Source: Gemmatimonadota bacterium (GTDB taxonomy: Bacteria > Gemmatimonadota > Gemmatimonadetes > Gemmatimonadales > Gemmatimonadaceae). Taken from it: a DNA stretch of 64,000 nt. Each line of letters begins with the position of its first letter. The stretch's first letter is position 1. The notes below the pieces were generated by a model that saw only the letters and a list, made by a program, of their open reading frames with translations, was not told the origin of the DNA and searched no databases. Positions 16,927 through 25,418 of the stretch are shown here, in pieces. The translations under genes were made by a program, and so were the position numbers. Where the stretch lies: the NCBI GenBank assembly GCA_016871895.1, contig VHBO01000002.1, forward strand, positions 62,001 through 126,000, given 5' to 3'.

Positions 16927-18153
16927 TCACGGCTTCCAGGTTCCCTTCGCCACGGCGGGCACGAACTTGTCGATCCCCTTCCCGGGGTACGCCACCGTGC
17001 GGCCGGACTCGGCGCTCTGGTACGCCGTCATCAGCATCTTCACGACTTCGACACCATCGTCGAAGGTGAGCATCGGCCGCTCCTTCCCGAGGAAGGCGCG
17101 CACGAAGTGGCGGTCCTCGCCGGTGTAGCCGTAGGCGAGGTACTCCTCCGGGACGACCGGCATCACCCCCTGCTCAGCGTTCTGCTTCTCCACGAGATCC
17201 TCCCCCGCGCGGCCGGTCACCTCGCGCGAGAAGAAGAGCTGCAGCCCGCTGTCGAGGGAGTTCCACTTCATCGAGTACTCGGGCCCGAGGAGCTCCGCCG
17301 AGAGGCGTAGCCCCGCGCCGACGAAGCTCCAGCTCGTCGTCGCCTCACCGATGACGGTCTGCCCATCGGGCGTCTCGAACTCGATCATCACACTCGCGAA
17401 GTCTTCGCTTGGCCGCTTGGTGTAGTCGGCCTGCATCGTCGCCTTGAGCTTCTTGGCGTAGGCCGGGCGCGACCACTTGAGCGAGGCGATGTGCCCGGTG
17501 ATGCGCACCGGCTTCACGGTGCTGAGCGGCTTGCCGGGCTCGGTGAGCAGGTGCCGCACGAGGAGCGCCGAATGGCACATCATATCGTTGAGGACGCCGC
17601 CGCCCTGGAGGGCGCCGTTCCAGAACCAGGGCATATGCGGGCCCGAGTGCTCCTCACCCGCGCGCGCGAGGTAGGGCCTGCCGGTGGTCGCCGCGCCGCG
17701 CGCCCAGAGGAGCTTCTTTCCCGCTTCGACGTGCGGCGCGAAGAGCTGGTTCTCGAGGTAGCCGGTCATCAGGCCGACGCTCTTCGCGAGCCGGGCGACC
17801 TCCTTGGCCTCGGCGACGTTCCGCGCGAGCGGCTTCTCGCAGGCGATCCCGCGCAGGGTGCCGCGGCCCTTCTTGATGGCGCGGACGATCTCCTCGACGT
17901 TCTCGATTCGCGCCTGGTTCGGGCCGCAGAGCCAGAGGGCGTCGATGGCGGGGTCGGCGACCATATCGCCGATGCTCTTGTAGGCCTTGGCCGCACCGAC
18001 GTCGAGCGAGCGGGCGAGCTGCGCCGCGGAGGCGGCGTTCTTGGGGTTCGGGGACCAGACACCGAGGACATCCGCGTCCCGGACGCCCTGCCAGGCCTGG
18101 ATGTGGAATCGGGTGTTGAAGCCGGAACCGATGAAGGCGACGCCGAGGCGCAT
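16927..18153 (-). CDS. Gfo/Idh/MocA family oxidoreductase
   Basis: A 408-residue NAD(P)-dependent sugar oxidoreductase without a signal peptide, so it should be cytoplasmic, unlike its Tat-exported neighbour. The nucleotide loop is VAFIGSGFNTRFHIQAW, followed by DALWLCGPNQ and GIACEKPLARNVAEA with the catalytic EKP lysine. The ATG at 18153 is clearly the start: a longer frame reads upstream only through a 7-bp repeat array, which would give a repetitive SFQLPAS peptide. It could work as the cytoplasmic partner of the periplasmic oxidoreductase in keto-sugar conversion; the exact substrate is unknown. Confidence 0.86.
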   Translation of the reverse strand: MRLGVAFIGSGFNTRFHIQAWQGVRDADVLGVWSPNPKNAASAAQLARSLDVGAAKAYKSIGDMVADPAIDALWLCGPNQARIENVEEIVRAIKKGRGTLRGIACEKPLARNVAEAKEVARLAKSVGLMTGYLENQLFAPHVEAGKKLLWARGAATTGRPYLARAGEEHSGPHMPWFWNGALQGGGVLNDMMCHSALLVRHLLTEPGKPLSTVKPVRITGHIASLKWSRPAYAKKLKATMQADYTKRPSEDFASVMIEFETPDGQTVIGEATTSWSFVGAGLRLSAELLGPEYSMKWNSLDSGLQLFFSREVTGRAGEDLVEKQNAEQGVMPVVPEEYLAYGYTGEDRHFVRAFLGKERPMLTFDDGVEVVKMLMTAYQSAESGRTVAYPGKGIDKFVPAVAKGTWKP

Positions 18154-18165
18154 GGGGGGATGAAG

Positions 18166-18242
18166 GCTGGAGGCTGGAGGCCGGAAGCTAGAAGCTGGAA
18201 GCTGGAAGCTGGAAGCTGGAAGCTGGAAGCTGGAAGCTGAAT
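18166..18242 (+). repeat. Heptamer array, 11 units (left arm)
   Basis: Eleven consecutive 7-bp units with consensus GCTGGAA. The six middle ones are identical; those at the left edge vary (GCTGGAG, GCCGGAA, GCTAGAA). It begins 12 bp before the start of the minus-strand oxidoreductase. Confidence 0.9.
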
Positions 18243-18345
18243 GGATGACGCAGAAAAGTGCAGCCAATCACCGCCAGCGGCGAGGGCAGCCTCCCCTTAC
18301 CCCGGGGCGACCGCCCTGTCGTGGCCGTTCAGCGTCCCGCTCCCG

Positions 18346-18389
18346 GTATCGAGCTTTCAGCTTTCAGCATTGAGCATTGAGCATTGAGC
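18346..18389 (-). repeat. Heptamer array, 6 units (right arm, inverted)
   Basis: Units read GCTTTCA (two) and GCATTGA (three) on the plus strand, that is TGAAAGC and TCAATGC on the minus strand, so the array is inverted relative to the GCTGGAA array at 18166. The 103 bases between the two arms show no gene. Confidence 0.85.
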
Positions 18390-18403
18390 CCCGATCCGTC
18401 AGC

Positions 18404-19864
18404 CTAGAAGAAGAAGAAGGAGAACCGTCCCCCGCTCGACCCGAGCGAGCTGAAGCGCTGGTTCACGATGGTGTTGTAGATCGATCCGAAGGTGTACCGG
18501 ATCCCGATATTCGTCGTGATTCGGAAGCCGGTCTGCAGCGCCTGCCGCTGCAGGAGGATCTCCTCCTCGGTGTTCCCAGCGACCGGGAGGTAGATCTGGT
18601 CGCGGACGCGGGCGGCGGACCCGTTGATGTTCAGCGAGAAGCCGCGGCCGAGCCGAAGGTCAGCGTTGCTGGTGAAGGTCAGCGCGTGGCGGTCGAAGTC
18701 GTGGAGGTAATTCAGCCAGTCGAGGGAGAGGTTGAGCGTCCCCCACTGCTGTCGTGAGACGAACGAGGCGGTGAGCTGCTGCGAGAAGCGGAGCTCCGAC
18801 GTCTCGCCGAAGACGGTCTCGCGCTGGTAGTCGTAGTAGTTCGGGCCGACGTTGTAGAGGAAGGTCAGCTGGCGCCGGGTCTGTTCCGTCCACGGGAAGA
18901 CGTTGTACTCGACGGCGGGCTGGAGACGGATCGCCGCATCCTGATTCAGGAAGTCCGAGTATCCCGCGCCGACCTTGAGCCCCGCCGACCAGTGGTCGGA
19001 GAGCGAGCGCACCGTCAGCGAGTTGATGTTGTATGTCCGCTGCTCGTTGGTGACCGTGAACGCCGGGCGCGTCGCGGTGGCAGGGATGTTGAAGCGCGAG
19101 GAGTTGACGTTGCCGCTGACGGAGAAGTTGAGCTTCCATTCGGCGGTGCTGCGATTGGCGGAGAACGAGAGGGAACCGTTCACCTGCTGCTGCCGGTCCT
19201 CGGCGCGCACGAACGTGTTCAGGTTGGTGGAGTACGTCCAGAGATTCCACGGATCCCGCAGGTTCGCCGCACCGACCTGCGGCTGGCGCTGGGCGCCGAA
19301 GGGCGCGGCATACGCGACCTGCATCCGCGTGGCGATCGGCGAGCGCGCGACGTACCGGGTGAGCCCGAGCTTGGAGATCCGGGCGAGCTCCCGTCGCACC
19401 TTGTCGTCGGCGTCGTTCGGCAGGGTGTTGAGGGTGAGGGTATCCGCCATCCCCTGAAAGCGCTTGAGGCCGATGAAGGTGACGGTGTACTCGCTCCCGC
19501 CGCCGCCGTTCGTGAGTGCCTGTGCGAGGATCTGCACGTCGGCATCGAAGCGATCGCGCATCCAGTTCACGAAGTTGATCTCCGTGACGAAGAAGTCGCG
19601 GTCACAGCCGCGCGCGCGCCCTTGGCAGTCGAGGAAGACGCGGATGGCCTGCGACTGCAGCGTGACGGAGTCAGGGCCCGCGGCGGCCATCCCGCCGGGA
19701 CCGGCCGCCCCACCGGCGCCGGTGGCGACCCCCGGGGGCGGCCCGCTCGGCCGGCCGGGCGCCTGAGCACCCAGCACCGTGGCGAAGGTCACGGGCGTGA
19801 CGAGTGTGGTGAGCGTCGCGATGGCGACGAGAAGGGGGCGGGCAGGGCGGCGTGTGACGGGCAT
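18404..19864 (-). CDS. Outer-membrane beta-barrel protein of unknown function
   Basis: A 486-residue exported protein. The ATG at 19864 gives a good signal peptide ending near VLGAQA; earlier codons belong to a longer chance frame. After a Gly/Pro-rich linker comes a small alpha/beta domain (about residues 75-190: CQGRARGCDRDFF, FVNWMRDRFDADVQILAQAL, YTVTFIGLKRFQG), then about 300 residues of alternating aromatic and polar strands ending in FSFFFF, the C-terminal phenylalanine signal for BAM insertion. The N-terminal domain recalls TolB-N/FlgO-like or CsgG-like modules, without a clear match. It is upstream of the minus-strand oxidoreductase, separated by the heptamer element. Confidence 0.7.
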   Translation of the reverse strand: MPVTRRPARPLLVAIATLTTLVTPVTFATVLGAQAPGRPSGPPPGVATGAGGAAGPGGMAAAGPDSVTLQSQAIRVFLDCQGRARGCDRDFFVTEINFVNWMRDRFDADVQILAQALTNGGGGSEYTVTFIGLKRFQGMADTLTLNTLPNDADDKVRRELARISKLGLTRYVARSPIATRMQVAYAAPFGAQRQPQVGAANLRDPWNLWTYSTNLNTFVRAEDRQQQVNGSLSFSANRSTAEWKLNFSVSGNVNSSRFNIPATATRPAFTVTNEQRTYNINSLTVRSLSDHWSAGLKVGAGYSDFLNQDAAIRLQPAVEYNVFPWTEQTRRQLTFLYNVGPNYYDYQRETVFGETSELRFSQQLTASFVSRQQWGTLNLSLDWLNYLHDFDRHALTFTSNADLRLGRGFSLNINGSAARVRDQIYLPVAGNTEEEILLQRQALQTGFRITTNIGIRYTFGSIYNTIVNQRFSSLGSSGGRFSFFFF

Positions 19865-19984
19865 CGGCGGGTCGGGAGAGGGCGACGCGGGCAGACACCC
19901 CGCAGCCTTTATCAACGCCGGACCTTGGGAAGTGGTGCCATCGAGGCGTTATCGGCCGCGGACTCCCTCTCACCACCGTGCGGG

Positions 19985-20012
19985 GCTTTCAGCTTTCAGC
20001 TTTCAGCCTCAA
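19985..20012 (-). repeat. Heptamer array, 4 units
   Basis: Three GCTTTCA units and one GCCTCAA on the plus strand, same orientation as the right arm at 18346. It lies 11 bp beyond the stop of the M20 peptidase. No opposite arm is visible within 120 bp. Confidence 0.8.
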
Positions 20013-20023
20013 GCCTTTCGCGT

Positions 20024-21538
20024 TTACCGCCCCAGCCGCTCCACCAGCCGCCGGGTGAAATCCACCAACCCCTCGTACGCCGCCACCGGCACCCGCTCAT
20101 CCGTCGCGTGCGCAGTCCCGATCAGCTCCTCCGTCACGAAGAGTCCGATCACCCCGAACACCGGCACCCCGATGTTCCGCAGGTACACGCCGTCGGTCGC
20201 ACCCATCTCCATATACGGGATCACCGGGACGGCGCCCACCTGCTCGCGGACCGTCTCCTCGAGGACGCGTAACAGCGTCGGCGTCAGCACCGACGGCGGG
20301 CTCGGCGTGGCCGGCGTGCGGACACTCACCTCGACGCCGTAAGGCGCGACGAGTCGGCGCAGCGTCGCCACGACGGAATCAGCCGGCTCGCCGGGGACGA
20401 TGCGGCAGTTCACATTCGCCTCGGCCGCCGAGGGGATCGCGTTCGGCGCCGTCCCCCCGCGGAGGAGGGTGGAGATGCAGGTGGTGCGGAGGATCGCATT
20501 CCCCTGCGGGCTGCGCGAGACGATCGCTGCGGCGGCCGCATCGCGTGGGTTCCGTGCCAGCGCGCCCATCGCCGTCCCGAGCGCCCCCCCGGCGAGCGAT
20601 GCCCGTCGGCGGAGATATTCGCGCGAGACGGGGGTGAGGCGCATCGGAAAGCGATGACGTCCCACGCGGTCGAGCGCACCGGCAAGCCGATCGATCGGTG
20701 ACGCCCCATCGGGCAGGGAGCTGTGTCCGCCGGGGCCACGCGCCGTGAGCGTGACGTCGAGGTAGACCTTCTCCGCCGCTTGCACGTTGAACGCGACCGG
20801 GCGCCCGTTCACGACCTCGCCCGAGCCGCCGTCGGCGTTGATGACGAACTCCGCGCGGACGAGCTCCGGTCGGTTCGCGACGAGCCACTGCACCCCGTTG
20901 TCGCCACCCCCTTCTTCGCCGGCGGTGAGCGCGAGGAGGAGATCGCGCTCAGGGGTCACCGGCCGTCGCACGAGGTCGAGGAACGCGGCGGCGAGCGCCG
21001 CGGCTGGCCCCTTATCGTCCTGCACGCCGCGGCCGTAGAGCATCCCGTCGCGCTCGGTGAGCACCCAGGGATTCGTCTGCCACGCGGCGGAGTCGACCTC
21101 GACCACATCGAGATGCGCGAGGAAGAGGCGCGGGGCCGCGGTCCGGTCGCGCCCGCGGAGTCGCACGACGAGGTTGCGGTTCCGCTCCCCCGCGCCGAGG
21201 ACCATCACATCAGCTGCGGGTACGCCGGCGGCACGGAAGCGTGCGGCGAGCGCCTCGGCGAGCGGCGTGGTGTTGCCGTCGGCGGTGGTGCGCGCGGCGA
21301 TCATCTGCGCGAGGATCGTACGCGCCTCGGCCCGGACGGTCGGGGCATCGGCGATTCGGGCGGGGGCGGGTTGTGCGCCGAGGACGGCGGCGGCGCTCAC
21401 GAGCACGAGCGTGGCGACCGATCCGATGACACGTGCGGCGCAGTGTCTCCGCCCCTTCTCTCGGAGGCGCCGTTCGACGCGCAGGCGCCCCGGGGCCTCG
21501 CCGTCGGCTTTCAGCTTCCAGCCTCCATCCTTCAGCAC
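20024..21538 (-). CDS. Exported M20 family metallopeptidase
   Basis: A 504-residue zinc peptidase of the M20 (ArgE/DapE/carboxypeptidase) family. Motifs: LAHLDVVEVD with the first metal ligand, GRGVQDDKGP with the bridging Asp, LTAGEEGGG with the catalytic and metal Glu, and GPGGHSSLP in the dimerisation domain, then a late GTAHATDERV with the last histidine. The signal peptide (ATLVLVSAAAVLGAQP) is preceded by about 40 residues if the GTG at 21538 is used. That GTG lies two bases after the stop of the upstream gene and within a heptamer array; no better start is seen. The substrate is probably a small peptide or acyl-amino acid. Confidence 0.85.
   Translation of the reverse strand: MLKDGGWKLKADGEAPGRLRVERRLREKGRRHCAARVIGSVATLVLVSAAAVLGAQPAPARIADAPTVRAEARTILAQMIAARTTADGNTTPLAEALAARFRAAGVPAADVMVLGAGERNRNLVVRLRGRDRTAAPRLFLAHLDVVEVDSAAWQTNPWVLTERDGMLYGRGVQDDKGPAAALAAAFLDLVRRPVTPERDLLLALTAGEEGGGDNGVQWLVANRPELVRAEFVINADGGSGEVVNGRPVAFNVQAAEKVYLDVTLTARGPGGHSSLPDGASPIDRLAGALDRVGRHRFPMRLTPVSREYLRRRASLAGGALGTAMGALARNPRDAAAAAIVSRSPQGNAILRTTCISTLLRGGTAPNAIPSAAEANVNCRIVPGEPADSVVATLRRLVAPYGVEVSVRTPATPSPPSVLTPTLLRVLEETVREQVGAVPVIPYMEMGATDGVYLRNIGVPVFGVIGLFVTEELIGTAHATDERVPVAAYEGLVDFTRRLVERLGR
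21507..21536 (-). repeat. Heptamer array, 4 units
   Basis: GCTTTCA, GCTTCCA, GCCTCCA, TCCTTCA on the plus strand. It covers the first codons of the M20 gene if the GTG start at 21538 is right. Confidence 0.7.
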
Positions 21539-21540
21539 CC

Positions 21541-22161
21541 TTACAACCCCAACTTCCGCATCACCTCCGGCGGCGTCCCCTTCCACTCCGCCACCGGCCG
21601 GTTCCCGATGTAGCCGAGGTCGGCGATCCCGATGCGGCTTGAGTAGAAGCCGCTCGCCGTGAGGTTCCGGAGGTTGTTGAAGAACTCCACCCCCGCCTTC
21701 ACGTCCGCCGCCGCCCGCTTGGGGAAGGCGATCGCGTCGAGGATCTCCCGCCGCTGCGCCTCGCTCGCACTGACGAACGATGTCCCGAAGCGCTTCCGGC
21801 TCTCGGCGTGCATCCAGCCCAAGCCGTTGCGCATCCAGGTGCGCATCGAGGCGTACTCGCCGAGCATGAAGTCCATGAACTCGGGGACGCCAGCGTCGGT
21901 CGCGCTCCCGGAGCGTGCGTCACGTGGGATGAGGTAGTCGACGAGCATCCGCACGAGGCGCCACTCATCGGGCGTGAACTGCTTCGGCACATACGGACGC
22001 GGCCGTGCCGGCTGTGCCGTGCCCGCCTGGGTGGCGCCCTGCGGGTCGAGCGCGGCGTGCACGTGGTCGGCGGCGCGCTCGAGCGCGTCGGGGGCGATGG
22101 CGATCCCCGCCGGGACGGCGAGGAGGTGCTGGAGCGCATCGCGCCGGTTCATCTCGCTCAT
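21541..22161 (-). CDS. Gluconate 2-dehydrogenase subunit 3-like protein
   Basis: A 206-residue small subunit of a membrane- or periplasm-located GMC dehydrogenase. The N-terminus (MNRRDALQHLLAVPAGIAIA) is a twin-arginine-type leader, which carries the large subunit across the membrane in related complexes. The body holds FTPDEWRLVRMLVDYLIPRDA, GVPEFMDFML and a late RIGIADLGYIGN segment that are family hallmarks. Its start overlaps the stop of the GMC gene (ATGA), so expression is coupled. No cytochrome c subunit gene lies beside it. Confidence 0.87.
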   Translation of the reverse strand: MSEMNRRDALQHLLAVPAGIAIAPDALERAADHVHAALDPQGATQAGTAQPARPRPYVPKQFTPDEWRLVRMLVDYLIPRDARSGSATDAGVPEFMDFMLGEYASMRTWMRNGLGWMHAESRKRFGTSFVSASEAQRREILDAIAFPKRAAADVKAGVEFFNNLRNLTASGFYSSRIGIADLGYIGNRPVAEWKGTPPEVMRKLGL

Positions 22162-23852
22162 CAGAGGGCCCCCGCGCGGCGCTGCCGCGTGATGTAGTCG
22201 CTGACGCGCATCGAGAGCGCCAGGATCGTCCAGGTGGGGTTCTTGTCGGCCTGCGAGACGAATGACCCGCCGTCGGCGACGAAGAGATTGTCGCAGTCCC
22301 ACGCCTGGCACTGCGCGTTGAGTGCGGAGTCGCGCTCCGAGGCCCCCATCCGCACGCAGCCGAGCTCGTGGATGATCGCCCCGCCGTTCGCGATGCCATA
22401 TCCCTGTTCGCGCGTCGGCATCGGGCTCCAGACCTCGCCCCCCATCTCGCCGATGAGGGCGCGGAAGGTCTCCTGCATATGCTTCACCTGCTTGTACTCG
22501 GTGTCGCGCCACTCCCAGTGGAAGCGGAGTACGGGGATCCCCCACTTGTCCTTCACCTCGGGGTCGAGCTCGCAGTACGACTTCTCGTTGGGGATCATCT
22601 CACCGCGGCCCGAGAAGCCGACCGTCGCGCCCCAATAGCGCCGGTACTGTGCCTTGAGGTCGGCGCCGTAGCCGCCCCCCTCGGGATAGCTCTGGATCCC
22701 GCCCATGAAGCCGTACGACGGCATCCCGAGCCCGCCCCACACCTCGATGTGATAGCCGCGCGGGAAGTCGAGCTTGGCGTTGTCGAGCCACCACGGCATG
22801 TAGATGTGGCCGCCCCCCACGCCGTCGGCGTTGTGCGGCGGCACATCGACGAGTCGCGGGATGAACCCCGCGACGTCGGTGCCGGTGGTGTCGGTGAGGT
22901 ACTTCCCGACGACGCCGCTCGCGTTCGCGAGGCCGTTCGGATGCCGCGTCGACTTCGAGTTGAGCAGGATGCGCGCCGATTCGCAGGCGCTCGCCGCGAG
23001 CACGACGATCCGCGCGCGCACCTCGCGGTCCTCGGCGGTCCGCTTGTCGATGTATGAGACGCCGGTGGCGCGGCCGTCGGGGCCGGTCATCACCTCGCGC
23101 ACCATCGCGTCGGTGAGGAGGGTGAGTCGGCCGGTGCGCATCGCCGGGAAGATCAGGACGTTCGGCGACGAGAAGTTCGAGTTCGTCATACAACCGCGGT
23201 TGCACTGCCCGCAGTAGTGGCAGGGCGCGCGGCCGTTGAGCGGCTTGGTGATGACCGAGAGACGGGCCGGGATACAGGTGATCCCCATCCGGTCGCTGGT
23301 TCGCTTCACGAGATGCTCGTAGTAGCGGGGCGCCGGCGCGGGATGGAAGAGCCCATCGGGATGGTTCGGGAGGTTCTCGACGCTCCCGAAAATCCCGATG
23401 AGCCGGTCGACCTCGTCGTACCACGGCTTGAGCTCGTCGTAGGAGATCGGCCAGTCGTCACCGAGTCCGTCGATCGATTTCCGCTTGAAGTCGTCGGGGC
23501 CGAAGCGGAGCGAGATGCGCCCCCAGTGATTCGTGCGCCCACCGAGCATCCGGCCGCGCCACCAATCGAACTTCGTCCCCTCGGCCTTCGTGTACGGCTC
23601 GCCCGGGATGCTCCAGCCGCCGATGCAGGCGTCCCACTCGCCGAAGGGCCGGTCGGAGGTCGACGCGCCACGTCGCGGTGAGTCGTACGGCATCTTGAGC
23701 ATCGCCGAGTCCTTCGTGTTGTCCCACATCCCGCCGGCCTCGAGGAGCACCACGCGGGCGCCCGCCTTGGTCAGCTGGTAGGCGGCCATACCGCCGCCGG
23801 CACCGGAGCCGACGATGGCGACGTCATAGAGGTCGTTGCGGGGCTGGGACAT
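22161..23852 (-). CDS. GMC family FAD-dependent dehydrogenase (large subunit)
   Basis: A 563-residue flavoprotein of the GMC family that oxidises a sugar or alcohol hydroxyl. The FAD-binding loop is VAIVGSGAGGGMAAYQLTKAG, followed by LLEAG, a GGRTNHWGRISLRF segment, a cysteine pair in CHYCGQCNRGCM, and the C-terminal NPTWTILALS.R motif. It has no leader of its own; together with the Tat-leader small subunit it should be exported as a complex. In Sphingobacterium, Agrobacterium and related bacteria such pairs are glucoside 3-dehydrogenases; here this is inferred from the DUF1080 and Gfo/Idh neighbours. The ATG at 23852 has a GAGG site. Confidence 0.87.
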   Translation of the reverse strand: MSQPRNDLYDVAIVGSGAGGGMAAYQLTKAGARVVLLEAGGMWDNTKDSAMLKMPYDSPRRGASTSDRPFGEWDACIGGWSIPGEPYTKAEGTKFDWWRGRMLGGRTNHWGRISLRFGPDDFKRKSIDGLGDDWPISYDELKPWYDEVDRLIGIFGSVENLPNHPDGLFHPAPAPRYYEHLVKRTSDRMGITCIPARLSVITKPLNGRAPCHYCGQCNRGCMTNSNFSSPNVLIFPAMRTGRLTLLTDAMVREVMTGPDGRATGVSYIDKRTAEDREVRARIVVLAASACESARILLNSKSTRHPNGLANASGVVGKYLTDTTGTDVAGFIPRLVDVPPHNADGVGGGHIYMPWWLDNAKLDFPRGYHIEVWGGLGMPSYGFMGGIQSYPEGGGYGADLKAQYRRYWGATVGFSGRGEMIPNEKSYCELDPEVKDKWGIPVLRFHWEWRDTEYKQVKHMQETFRALIGEMGGEVWSPMPTREQGYGIANGGAIIHELGCVRMGASERDSALNAQCQAWDCDNLFVADGGSFVSQADKNPTWTILALSMRVSDYITRQRRAGAL

Positions 23853-23989
23853 CGATCCTCGGGGGGGAGGGGACGGGAACGACGGGCAGACTCGGCAGGA
23901 GAATCTACCACCCGCGCACGGCATCGGCCCGACTGTGCCGGCGGGGCGTCGTGGGCACCCTTCGGCTCACCCTCTCACCGGAGCCCCAT

Positions 23990-24472
23990 ATGGCCCTGAC
24001 CAAGACCCCGACCTCCCCCATCTCCCGCGACATCACCCGGATGCGGAACCGTATCCAGCGGTTCCTCGAGGAGCCGTTCGGCTTCGACCTCCCGTTCCCC
24101 TCCGTCGAGGAGCGGCGGTGGGAGCGGACGATGTGGTCTCCGGCGGTCGAAGCCACCGAGACGCCGTCCGACTACATCGTCACCGCCGAGCTCCCTGGCA
24201 TCGAGCCGACCGAGGTCGATGTGGAGATGGCGAACGGGATGCTCACCCTCAAGGGAAAGAAGGCGGAGGAGCGCCGCGAGGAGGATAAGGACCGCTCGTG
24301 GCATCTCTGGGAGCGGAGCTACGGCAGCTTCGAGCGCAGCTTCCGGTTCCCGAACGACGTCAACGAGTCGAAGGTGCACGCCGAGTTCGCGAACGGCGTG
24401 CTCACGGTGAAGGTCCCGAAGAGCGAGATCAGCCACCCGGCAGGGCGGAAGATCCCCGTGATGAAGAAATAG
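23990..24472 (+). CDS. Hsp20/alpha-crystallin small heat-shock protein
   Basis: A 160-residue holdase chaperone. The alpha-crystallin domain spans about residues 50-150: VEATETPSDYIVTAELPG, VDVEMANGMLTLKGKK, then SFERSFRFPNDVN and the signature ANGVLTVKVPK, and IPV as the C-terminal I-x-V motif that binds neighbouring subunits. The start is the ATG at 23990; a longer in-frame leader from 23951 is not typical. Downstream a sugar isomerase gene converges with only 6 bp between the stops. Confidence 0.93.
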   Translation: MALTKTPTSPISRDITRMRNRIQRFLEEPFGFDLPFPSVEERRWERTMWSPAVEATETPSDYIVTAELPGIEPTEVDVEMANGMLTLKGKKAEERREEDKDRSWHLWERSYGSFERSFRFPNDVNESKVHAEFANGVLTVKVPKSEISHPAGRKIPVMKK

Positions 24473-24478
24473 CGGGGC

Positions 24479-25342
24479 CTACAGCCCGAGCGTCCGCAGG
24501 TGCGCGCGTCCGGCGGCCGCCGTGGCCCAGGCATCCGCCGGACTGTCGTGCTCCACATAGACGTTCGTGACGCGCCCCGCACGCGCGGCCGCGAGCACGG
24601 CGCGCCAGTCCATCACGCCGGCCCCCACATCGCGCTGCTCGTGCGCCGGTCCGCCGGCGGAGTCCTTGAGATGGAGCATCGTGATGCGCGTCGCGTGCCG
24701 ACGGAGCAGGGCGACGGGATCCTTCCCCGCCTTGAACGCCCAGTAGCAGTCCAGCTCGAAGTCGACCACCGCCGGGTCGGTCTCCGCGAGGAAGAGCTCG
24801 ACGCGATCGCTCCCGGCGATGGGATGGAACTCGAAGTCGTGGTTGTGATAGCTCGTGCGGATCCCCGCGCTCCGGCCCGCGCGGCCGGCGTCGCTGATCA
24901 CGGCCGCGGTGCGCTTCCAGGCGTCGAGCGTACCGTTCTCGGCGGTCGTCGTCGACGCGACGATCAGTGTGCCGTGGCCCATCGCGGCCGCCGCCTCGAG
25001 CGTGCGACCGAGGCGATCGGGCTGCAGCGCATCGAGCGCGTAGTGCGCGGAGGGGGCACGGAGGCCGTTGGCCTGGAGCGCCGCCCGGAGCTGCGCCGGG
25101 GTGCGGCCCCACTCGCCCCACCACTCGATCTCGGTGAAGCCGAGTTCCGCGATGCGCGCGAGCGTGCGCTCCGGGTCCTGTCGCATCTGGTTGCGCAGCA
25201 TATAGAGCTGCACCCCGACCCCCTGGAGCGGGGCGGCACCCGCGGCGTCACCGCGGTCGAAGGCCTGCGTCATACGCGAGGCGAGGGACGGGCCGAGCGC
25301 CATCGCGCCCGAGGCCAAGAGGAAGTCGCGGCGGGAGGGCAT
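24479..25342 (-). CDS. Tat-exported TIM-barrel sugar isomerase/epimerase
   Basis: A 287-residue xylose-isomerase-like/AP-endonuclease-2-fold protein. The leader (PSRRDFLLASGAMALG) is a Tat signal. The barrel includes MLRNQMRQDPERTLARIAELGFTEIE split over strand 1, HYALDALQPDRLG, YHNHDFEF (metal-type His and Glu), DFELDCYWAFKAG, and ITMLHLKDSAGG. Members next to DUF1080 and Gfo/Idh genes take part in 3-keto-glycoside conversion; the exact step is uncertain (epimerisation or C-glycoside cleavage). A CATCTT -10 lies 6 nt before the ATG. Confidence 0.83.
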   Translation of the reverse strand: MPSRRDFLLASGAMALGPSLASRMTQAFDRGDAAGAAPLQGVGVQLYMLRNQMRQDPERTLARIAELGFTEIEWWGEWGRTPAQLRAALQANGLRAPSAHYALDALQPDRLGRTLEAAAAMGHGTLIVASTTTAENGTLDAWKRTAAVISDAGRAGRSAGIRTSYHNHDFEFHPIAGSDRVELFLAETDPAVVDFELDCYWAFKAGKDPVALLRRHATRITMLHLKDSAGGPAHEQRDVGAGVMDWRAVLAAARAGRVTNVYVEHDSPADAWATAAAGRAHLRTLGL

Positions 25343-25348
25343 AGGGGG

Positions 25349-25354
25349 AAGATG
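25349..25354 (-). promoter_or_regulatory. -10 element of the TIM-barrel gene
   Basis: CATCTT on the minus strand with a CCCCCT spacer of 6 nt to the ATG at 25342. It lies directly beside the heptamer array, which would occupy the -35 region. Confidence 0.4.
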
Positions 25355-25356
25355 CA

Positions 25357-25406
25357 GGTGTCAGGTATCAGGGGGCAGGGGTCAGGGGGCAGGGGTCAGG
25401 TTACCA
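25357..25406 (+). repeat. Heptamer array, 7 units (left arm)
   Basis: Units GGTGTCA, GGTATCA, GGGGGCA, GGGGTCA, GGGGGCA, GGGGTCA and an 8-bp GGTTACCA. Confidence 0.88.
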
Positions 25407-25418
25407 GCGCGGTCACGC

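Noticed and set aside
18166-18242. CRISPR array
   Set aside because: Units are 7 bp without spacers, and no cas genes are in the window.
18154-18267. N-terminal extension of the minus-strand Gfo/Idh gene
   Set aside because: It would translate the heptamer array into a repeated SFQLPAS peptide that the family does not have.
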